64,000 nucleotides of DNA. Origin: Lamellibrachia columna (Eukaryota > Annelida > Polychaeta > Sabellida > Siboglinidae). The translations under genes and the position numbers were made by a program. Below, one piece after another: positions 56,401 through 64,000 of this stretch. The notes beneath the pieces were generated by a model. The model saw only the letters and a program-made list of their open reading frames with translations, ran no database searches and was not told where the DNA came from. The stretch spans positions 1,564,001-1,628,000 of the forward strand of contig OY759266.1 of the NCBI GenBank assembly GCA_963662155.1, read 5' to 3'. Every line of letters begins with the position of its first letter. Within the stretch, counting starts at the first letter, position 1.

Positions 56401-58300
56401 TGGTGCATAGCAATGTATAATGGTGATGTTCCGACCTTTTGATGTGATGATTCTCTCCGAGACTGGTTCCCATTCGATGAGACTTTTTGCTGCATCCTTT
56501 GAGAGGAGCAGCCCTACTCCATGTGTGTGCGCATCTTCTTCTCTCTCATTCCCAGAGTACAAGTAAGTTTCTCCAGAGCTAGTTGTAACCTTCCCAAAGG
56601 TGTTCCATCTGCTTTCACAGACTCCAATGATGCTCAGCTTGTATCTTCTCATTTCTTTGGCGAGCTGTGCCAGTTTTCCTGCCTGGTACAGTGTCCTGAC
56701 ATTCCAACATCCAATTCTAATTTTTGACTTGAGCTGTAGCAGACTCTTCCTCCCTTGGGCTTCCTGTCGGCTTTCACCCAAGGGATTCATACGCACCCTT
56801 TCAGGACAGCCTGCTTTGCTCAGATCGTCACTAGAAGAAGGAATAGTTCCATCAGAATGGAAAGAAGCAAACATTACGCCACTATTTAAGAAGGGATCGA
56901 GGAACAAGCCAGAAAATTACAGACCAGTGAGTTTAACATCAGTTATATGTAAATTACTCGAAACATTAATTAGAGACCACATGGTGGAATTCCTTGTAAA
57001 ACATAATTTAATAAATACATCTCAACATGGGTTCCTAAAAGCAAGGTCATGTCTAACCAATCTCTTGTGTTTTTTTGAAGAAATTACCAAGTGGGTAGAT
57101 GATGGGTCACCAGTGGATGTTGTCTACTTAGATTTTCAGAAAGCTTTCGATAAAGTGCCACACCAAAGATTGATACTTAAACTAAAAGCCCATGGTATAG
57201 GTAATGATGTAATCAACTGGATAGAAAAGTGGCTTACACACAGAAGACAGAGAGTAATAGTAGACAGTGAGATCTCAAACTGGAAATCGGTTTTAAGTGG
57301 GGTACCACAGGGATCAGTATTAGGCCCTATATTGTTTTTAATATATATAAATGACCTAGAAGATGACATATCTAGCTAGCAAAGTACTCAAATTTGCAGA
57401 TGACACAAAAGTATTCAGAAAGGTTACAAATGATACAGATAAACAAAGTTTACAGGATGATCTAGATAAATTAGTTAAATGGTCAGAAAAATGGCAAATG
57501 TTATTAAATTTTGGGAAGTGCAAACGTATACACATAGGGCATGGAAACATGGACGAAGAATATAAAATGGGGGATGCTGTACTAGGTAGAACCACACAAG
57601 AAAAGGACTTAACATTTAGTGCTGACATGAAAGTTTCAGAGCAATGTGGGATTGCTGCTTCAAAAAGAAATCAAATTCTAGGGCTAATTAGGAGAACTAT
57701 CATGTATAAGGAAAAACAGCTAATTGTACCCCTGTACAAAGCAATAGTTAGACCAAATTTAGAATATTGTATTCAAGCATGGAGGCCGTATCGTAAAAAG
57801 GACATAGACAAGCTAGAAAGAATACAACGAAGAGCAACCAAAATGATTCCAGAATTGAGAGACCTTAGTTATGAAAGTCGCTTATTACAATGTGGTTTGA
57901 CAACACTATAGAGACCAGGAGACTAAGAGGAGACCAAATAGAAGTATTTAAAATAGTGAACGGTTATGAGGATGTTGATAGGAATATGTTCTTCAAACTT
58001 AAAGAAGGCAGTAGAACCAGAGGACACAAAGCAGCATTAGTTAAGGAGCAGTGTAGGTTGGACATGAGAAAGTACTCTTTCTCACAGAGGGTGATAAATG
58101 AATGGAACAAACTACCAAATGATTGTGTTAATGCTAGTAGTGTGAATATGTTTAAAAATAGAATTGACAGATATTTGATAAGGGTGGGCTACACATACAT
58201 GAGAAAATTGTTGGACTCTCGATAAGCCAATGGCTTCCTTGTCCACTTTGCCATCTGGAATTTGTTGTTTGGGATGGCAATCTTGTTAAATCTTGTTAAA
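53465..58300 (+). pseudogene. CR1 copy 3, split by an RTE element
   Basis: Two segments, 53465-53833 and 56827-58300, are consecutive parts of a CR1-family ORF2. The first runs from the pre-RT linker (VLNEYFSSVFTTEDISSFPV) to LFNLSL. The second goes from EEGIVPSEWKEANITPLFKK through [41 protein letters not shown] and the C-terminus to the family 3' end (caatcttgttaaatcttgtt). Frame breaks at about 57375 and 57910 and missing 5' sequence make it inactive. It is more diverged from copies 1 and 2 than they are from each other. Confidence 0.88.
53834..56826 (-). mobile_element. RTE-clade LINE inserted in CR1 copy 3
   Basis: A 2,993-bp minus-strand element. The endonuclease part (about 56800-55840) has KIRIGCWNVRTLYQAGKLAQ, GVCESRWN, GDMNAKIGKD and SDHHLLVGEF. 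The reverse transcriptase part (55235-53913) has NWRGIMLLSVPSKILCRII, NFVDFEKAFDSIDR, GVRQGCLLSPLLFLIAIDW and DFADDLALLS. It ends in a (TAAG)n tail as RTE elements do. Frame changes around 55200-55850 break what should be a single ORF. The CR1 sequence gtcact is duplicated at 53828-53833 and 56827-56832, a 6-bp target site duplication. Confidence 0.9.
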
Positions 58301-58471
58301 TAATAAATATGTCATACACAAGACGCATGGTGGCGCCACTCGACACGTCGCATCTCGACTGCGCCTGCTGTTTGGATCTAGCAGGTTTTGACACAGAATG
58401 ATGCTGCGCATAGGTTAATGCAGACTATTTGACAGTTGCATCCACCGAACAAGACGTTGAACGCGGAAACG

Positions 58472-61400
58472 ATGCTACACATATCACGGTGTGTGTTTGG
58501 CTCGGCGCGGTCAAGGCCTGGTAAGTTAACAGAGTCGGTGGGCGCATTAATTCTATCGTGCTTTAATTAGACTAGGCTCTAATTAGACCTGCTGACGGCA
58601 GCCGGTTTACTCATAACGGTGGCCCAGTTAGTTCGACTGTGTGATTACCAGCACCAGCGGTGATAACTGTCGATAGCGCAAGTCACACATATTCACGAGG
58701 AAAACACTTGTGTCTTTATTTAAGCTTGAGCAAATGACATAATATACACGCAAATGTACAAGAAAAACAAAATAGAGATGGTCCAAAGACGGGCAGCACG
58801 GTATGTTTGTAACAACTACAACGCGAAGCAAGTGTCGACACTATGATCAAACACTTGCACTGGCGCAGCCTCCAACAAAGGAGAACTGACATCCGCCTTG
58901 TCATGTTTTATAAGACATTACATGGCATAGTCGCCCTGGACCTCTTCCCCCAACTTTATACCCCTGGGCCTGGTGAGACCTTCCCGGCACACGCATTCTG
59001 AAGCTTTACTAAGCCATTTATCCAGTATAGCTTTTTACCCCATACAATAGCCAGTTGGAATAATCTGCCAGCCAACGCAGCTACAGCACCAAATTTGGAG
59101 ATTTTCAGACAGAAGATCTCCAGTTTGCAACATTAATTGATATTGCAGTTTTCATGCTATCAACTTTTCCTCTCCCCAAATTGCAGTCCTACACGCACAC
59201 TATCATCTTTTCTCTTTCTTCCAAATATTGTATTACTTTCTCTTACAGCACTTTAGCATGTGTGCACACACACCGAGTCTATAAGCCTTGAAGGGAGGGT
59301 TGACTCGTACCCGGAAGAAGAAGATATACGTGAATATATATATATTATATATGTATAATATATAATGTATACTCCTTTCAAGACAAATGGAACGGTGTTA
59401 ACATTTCTCATATTTTTTATTTTCCTGTAATTTTATTTCTTCGCCTGTTTTTCTTCAATCAGTTTCAAAACCTGCCACTGCTATAACAGTTAAACAAATA
59501 TTTTGTTAGCCTAGCCCATAGGTAATAAGAAACTGTCACATGCTATGTACGTACAGTATTACATAGGACTATTTTTTTAAGTTTTAAAAAGTTAAAAAAA
59601 ATGCAATTTCCGTTTCAATTCTGTTTCAAAATTCTCTTAACAGAAAAGGCAAATTCTTTTTCAGTTCCGTTTCAAAAAAAGGTAAATTCCATTTTATTGA
59701 CAAATCTTCCATTTAAAAATAGCAAATTCAGTTTGAATTATGTATAAAAAAAAATTTTTTTTTATTTAAATCAGATTTTTTTTATATATTTGATTTTTTT
59801 ATTTATTTGATTTTTTGGAAATCTGGTATACACAATGTCATAAAATATTTTACTATCAGGCTATCTGGTGTCAATACAGCTACACAAGTGTGCGCACTTT
59901 GTGCTTTTGTAAAAACACACAAAACTTTGTTGATCTCAATGCTTGTAAACAATTATTTGTGTTAAATTCATATAAATCAGCGATTAAAAAAACCGGAAGT
60001 AAAAAAAAATCATACATCAGTGTTTTTTTTGGAGCTATTTAAATCATGATTTAAATCAATGATTTAAATCAATGATTTAAATCAAACAACCCTGGGTGTG
60101 GGCCTATATGGTGTGGGTCTATATGGTGTGGGCCTATATGGTGTGGGTCTATATGGTGTGGGCCTATATGGTGTGGGCCTACATGGTGTGGGCCTACATG
60201 GTGTGGGCCTACATGGTGTGGGTCTACATGGTGTGGGTCTATATGGTGTGGGCCTATATGGTGTGGGCCTATATGGTGTGGGTCTATATGGTGTGGGCCT
60301 ACATGGTGTGGGCCTACATGGTGTGGACCTACATGGTGTGGGTCTACATGGTGTGGGCCTACATGGTGTGGGTCTATATGGTGTGGGTCTATATGGTGTG
60401 GGCCTATATGGTGTGGGTCTATATGGTGTGGGCCTACATGGTGTGGGCCTACATGATGTGGGCCTACATGGTGTGGGCCTACATGGTGTGGGCCTACATG
60501 GTGTGGGTCTACATGGTGTGGGCCTATATGGTGTGGGCCTATATGGTGTGGGCCTATATGGGGCAGTGCATCATGCTTAGTTTGACTTTGAGTTGTTTAG
60601 ATGCTAGAATTCATCCTTTAATGTTTTCTATATAATTGGAATTAAATTATGTTTTAAAACATTGATTCCATGGATTCTTCCCGATCCTGGAAAATCAGTG
60701 TCTCTGGATATGCAGAGGAGAGCAACTAAAATGATTCAAGAATTAAGAGGCCTTAGTTATGAAGAACATCGAAAAGAATGTGGTTTAACAACACTAGAGA
60801 CAAGGAGGTTGTGAGAAGATCAAGTTTTTTAACATATTGAATAAGTATGAATTAAAACATTTCTTAGAAACATTTTGTTGTCTCGTTCTCACACAGGACA
60901 ATTGATGAATGAAACAAATTATCTACAGATTGTGTAAATACTAGTTCAGTGTGAATATGTTTAAACATAAAATTGACAAATATCTCGGAAGAAGAAAAAC
61001 TGTTTGACTTTCAATAAGCCAATGGGCAATGGTTTCCTAGTCCACTTGCCATCTGGGTCTGTTGTCTTGGATAACAGCCTTAAATCTTGTTGTTGCTAAA
61101 TTGTTGTTGTTGTTGTTTTTGCATAAGTGCAATGTAACTTAATGCCTCCCAGAGAAGTTGAGTTGTGTTGGAATTGTATAAAGTACTTTGAGTGGTTCTA
61201 GAGACTATATACTGAGCTATACAGGAACATGCCTAATAAGTTTTGAAAAAATATGACATTTCTCTCTCAAAATCAGGCAGAGCCAACTAAATGTTTTGCT
61301 TTTGTGGCAGTTACGGTGACAAGTGACACTGTTAAAGTTGTGTGCCTCCAAAGTCCAATAATGTAGAATGCATACAAATAGCAGAGCATTTTTCCCAGGT

Positions 61401-62587
61401 GCAGATTGTTTTTATTTCCAGATTTTGTTTCTTTAACAGAATAAACAAATTTGTTTTTAAATATTTTCAAACAAGACCAGGTACAGTCAATCAGCATCCA
61501 TTTCTTGCCTGAACCTTAATGCTACAGACCTGGGTTATCTCTTTTAGTTCACACAGCTGCCGAAATCGATGCTTGGCTGTTGACTAAAATATCAATAGGT
61601 GAATATCATTCCTACAGGATTTGTGGCATGGCTGAATATCTACCAGAGCAGTGATGTTTATGAGTGATCAGGGGACCCTGTCATCAACCCCCAGGTGACC
61701 CTGTCATCAACCCCCAGGGGACCATGCCATCAACCTCCAAGGGACCATGCAATGAACCCCAGGGGACCATGCCATCAACCCCCCTGGACCAGGCCATCAA
61801 TCCACAGGGGACCATGCTATCAAACCCCAGGGGTCATGGTGAAACACTATGAGCAGTGTACTGAACTGATTATACTGCTGTAGCTGAATGTGAAGCCACA
61901 GGGCTGCCACATCAGACCTTACAGTGCTGTTGCCCTAGTCACAGAGATGTTAAGCCTAGTTTAGAAGTCATTAAATTAAAAAAATTATATTGATATAATA
62001 ATAGTCCAGGTGGGATGATGTTTTTATTGTACAAGTAGTGAATAGTGTTTACTGTGCTAGTAAATAGTGTTTAGTGTGCTAGTAAATAGTGTTTACTCTG
62101 CTAGTAAATAGTGTTTACTGTGCTAGTAATTAACATGTTTATTGAGCAATGCTGGTCAGTACTGTGCTATGGTATACATCTCTGCTATAAAAATTTTGTG
62201 TTTATAGTGTGTTTACTATTGTTGTGTTTATAGTGTGTTTACTATTGTTGTATTTATGGTGTGTTTACTCTTGTTGTGTTTATGGTGTGTTTACTATTGT
62301 TGTGTTTATAGTGTGTTTACTATTGTTGTGTTTATGGTGTGTTTACTCTTGTTGTGTTTATGGTGTGTTTACTATTGTTGTGTTTATAGTGTGTTTACTA
62401 TTGTATTAAACAAGCCACCAATTGTGTCCTGCTGTGATTGCCAGTCTCCGCAGCCATAAGGCGTTGGTTTGCATCAGCGGTGGCTGTTGAACCTTTCAAC
62501 CCCAAGGAACCGTCCGGACCCTCAATGAAGACCCCGGTCCCAGGCCCCAAATCCCAAGAGTTGATGAAGCAACTGGACGGGATGCAG
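58472..62587 (+). CDS. ABAT: ABAT, mitochondrial 4-aminobutyrate aminotransferase, first two exons
   Basis: Exon 1 (58472-58520) and exon 2 (62445-62587) join in phase 1 across GT/AG borders to 64 residues and stop at a phase-0 donor; the rest lies beyond the window. The start MLHISRCVFGSARSRP plus VSAAIRRWFASAVAVEPFNP is an arginine-rich, acid-free leader typical of matrix import. It is followed by the conserved entry of the mature enzyme (KTPVPGPKSQELMKQLDGMQ). GABA transaminase is a PLP enzyme turning GABA and 2-oxoglutarate into succinic semialdehyde and glutamate. No catalytic residues are in this part, so identification rests on the N-terminal motif. Exon 1 is supported by frame and leader only. 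Confidence 0.82.
58740..59145 (+). pseudogene. LINE 3' fragment in ABAT intron 1
   Basis: Plus-strand frames encode EMVQRRAARYVCNNYNAKQV, then HLHWRSLQQRRTDIRLVMFY and TIASWNNLPANAATAP with EIFRQKI before a stop. This is the conserved C-terminal tail of a LINE ORF2. It is frameshifted and truncated; not the CR1 family of this window. Confidence 0.75.
59146..60094. other. AT-rich intronic sequence of ABAT intron 1
   Basis: Poly-T and poly-A runs, an imperfect repeat of gcaaattcngtttcaattct-type pieces at about 59605-59735, and a short atgatttaaatca direct repeat near 60045-60085. No gene seen. Confidence 0.5.
60095..60567. repeat. 15-bp minisatellite in ABAT intron 1
   Basis: About 31 copies of tatatggtgtgggcc, with tacatgg and gggtct variants arranged in patches. 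False open frames (MVWAY repeats) arise from the 15-bp period. Confidence 0.95.
60712..61095 (+). mobile_element. CR1 3' fragment (copy 4)
   Basis: About 380 bp matching the last part of the CR1 family ORF2 (cagaggagagcaactaaaat, cttagttatgaagaacatcg, gtggtttaacaacactagag) and its 3' end (cctagtccacttgccatctg). Many indels; inactive. Confidence 0.8.
61670..61840. repeat. 23-bp minisatellite in ABAT intron 1
   Basis: About seven variable copies of a ggggaccatgccatcaaccc unit plus cca, with length variation of a few bases. Confidence 0.85.
62035..62405. repeat. Two adjacent arrays just before ABAT exon 2
   Basis: Four copies of a 22-bp unit (tagtgtttactgtgctagta) at 62035-62130 are followed, after a short gap, by about eight copies of a 26-bp unit (tgtgtttactattgttgtgt) at 62205-62405. 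The second array ends about 40 bp before the exon 2 acceptor. Confidence 0.9.
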
Positions 62588-62589
62588 GT

Positions 62590-62705
62590 GAGTGGCACTG
62601 TGGTTAGAACATCGGACTCTCGATCACAAGAACCCGGGTTTTAACCCTTTTGTTGCCATTTCGAAGTTTAGGCAATTTCGCTCACTCCATATTGCTCCAG
62701 TTCAG
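62590..62705 (+). mobile_element. SINE family B copy at the ABAT exon 2 donor
   Basis: tRNA-like head gtgagtggcactgtggttag, then aacatcggactctcgatcac and cccgggttttaacc. The family body follows (atttcgaagtttaggcaatt, tcgctcactccatattgc) but is cut short. The head starts at the splice donor itself. Confidence 0.75.
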
Positions 62706-62794
62706 TTGTATAAATAAGTACTACACAAATGCAAATGAACAGTTTATGCACAGTAATTGCAGCATGGCTGAATGCTTTCCAGAAAAGTCAGGTC

Positions 62795-63562
62795 TGTCAG
62801 GGGGTGGAATGACCAGGTCAGCCAGGGGGTGGAATGACCAGGTCAGCCAGGGGGTAGAATAACCAGGCCAGCCAGGGGGTGGAATGACCAGGTCTGCCAG
62901 GGGGTGGAATGACCAGGTCTGCCAGGGGGTGGAATGACCAGGTCTGCCAGGGGGTGGAATGACCAGGTCTGCCAGGGGTGGAATGACCAGGTCTGCCAGG
63001 GGGTGGAATGACCAGGCCAGCCAGGGGGTGGAATGACCAGGTCAGCCAGGGGGTGGAATGACCAGGTCTGCCAGGGGTGGAATGACCAGGTCTGCCAGGG
63101 GGTGGAATGACTAGGTCTGCCAGGGGGTGGAATGACCAGGTCTGCCGGGGTGGAATGACCAGGTCTGCCAGGGGGTGGAATGACCAGGTCAGCCAGGGGA
63201 TGGAATGACCAGGCCAGCCAGGGGGTGGAATGACCAGGTCTGCCAGGGGGTGGAATGACCAGGTCTGCCAGGGGGTGGAATGACCAGGCCAGCCAGGGGG
63301 TGGAATGACCAGGCCAGCCAGGGGGTGGAATGACCAGGTCTGCCAGGGGTGGAATGACCAGGTCTGCCAGGGGTGGAATGACCAGGTCTGCCAGGGGGTG
63401 GAATGACCAGGTCTGCCAGGGGGTGGAATGACCAGGTCTGCCAGGGGGTGGAATGACCAGGTCTGCCAGGCGTTAGAATGACCAGGTCTGCCAGGGGGTG
63501 GAATGACCAGGTCTGCCAGGCGTTAGAATGACCAGGTCTGCCAGGCGTTAGAATGACCAGGT
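62795..63562. repeat. 25-bp minisatellite in ABAT intron 2
   Basis: About 30 copies of a ccagggggtggaatgaccag unit plus gtctg, with g-run length variants and cgttagaatgacc variants at the right end. Confidence 0.95.
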
Positions 63563-64000
63563 CATTTATATGACACATAATGTAGCTTGACAAACATGGT
63601 ATGCAACTTTGTAATGTACAGAGTTCGATAACAGACAAGATATTGAAAATTGGGGTTATCATTGATTAATATAGTTGGTAGTTTTTATGTTAAAAAGAGA
63701 GTTTGAGTTGACAGAGCTATCTACAGCTTGTGGCACTGATAACTAGGCCGGATGCACTGTTCTGCTAGCGCATGACATGTTTGGAGAAACAGCAGATTGT
63801 ATGGCACCATAGTGGCTGTAAATCAGCCAGCCAGACTGCTGTCTTGTAGCTGACCTCATAAAGTCCCACAGACCAGCCATGTGGACATCATCTTGACCCA
63901 GCACTGGGTCAGCAACATGGCTGTAGCCAGTGTGGTGCATCAGTCCAGTAGTTTCCTTCAGAAGCAACATGGCTGTAGCCAGTGTGGTGCATCAGTCAAG
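63563..64000. other. ABAT intron 2, right end of window
   Basis: No exon is recognised. A direct duplication (cagcaacatggctgtagcca, gtgtggtgcatcagtc) lies at about 63910-63950 and 63964-63999. Confidence 0.5.

Noticed and set aside
60096..60635. Open frame repeating MVWAY / GVGLY
   Set aside because: Product of the 15-bp minisatellite, not a repeat protein.

Overview
The window is animal nuclear DNA. It has short spliced exons with GT/AG borders, long introns, non-LTR and Penelope-type retroelements, tRNA-derived SINEs and no bacterial operon structure. The encoded proteins are of ordinary metazoan type. An unusually high load of minisatellites (about 25 arrays), several lying on exon/intron borders, fits an invertebrate deuterostome. 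Amphioxus is my best guess, because I recall boundary minisatellites being reported there; this is an inference and I have no alignment to prove it.

Layout by gene. (1) 0.2-4 kb: a broken LINE ORF1, two arrays of an 18-bp repeat and a Penelope-like remnant. (2) 4.5-6.1 kb, + strand: the last two exons of a quiver/crok-type Ly6 protein, with a 51-bp minisatellite in the intron. (3) 8.0-10.3 kb, - strand: a complete four-exon CAMLG (253 aa), the membrane insertase subunit for tail-anchored proteins. (4) 11.9-20.1 kb, + strand: a complete eight-exon SLC25A16-type mitochondrial carrier (315 aa), divergent from CAMLG. (5) 22.9-36.1 kb, - strand: a complete nine-exon folliculin FLCN (577 aa). Its introns hold an apparently intact CR1-type LINE, an L2-like LINE inside a minisatellite, a Penelope GIY-YIG fragment and many arrays. 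(6) 36.8-44.7 kb: a LINE graveyard with a second, nearly intact CR1 copy and inverted-repeat elements. (7) 45.0-50.7 kb, + strand: six-exon COX10 (heme O synthase). Its intron 1 carries an inverted-repeat element swollen by a 51-bp minisatellite, and its exon 3 acceptor lies inside a 39-bp minisatellite. (8) 52-58.3 kb: a LINE remnant, then a third CR1 copy interrupted by an antisense RTE element with a visible 6-bp target duplication. (9) 58.5-62.6 kb, + strand: the first two exons of ABAT (mitochondrial GABA transaminase), which continues past the window.

Three of the host genes act in mitochondria (SLC25A16, COX10, ABAT), CAMLG acts at the ER membrane and FLCN at the lysosome. I see no sign that they form one pathway. 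The coding exons are intact and conserved in frame, whereas the non-coding sequence is very dynamic.

The most unusual feature is that tandem duplications repeatedly capture functional gene borders: the COX10 exon 3 acceptor, the SLC25A16 exon 3 acceptor, the SLC25A16 exon 4 donor, the FLCN exon 6 donor and the FLCN stop codon. The COX10 case leaves five extra acceptors, all in frame and open, which could add 13-residue hydrophobic modules ahead of the first membrane helix. All exon calls were made by eye from splice signals, reading frame and remembered family sequences; none is supported here by transcripts.
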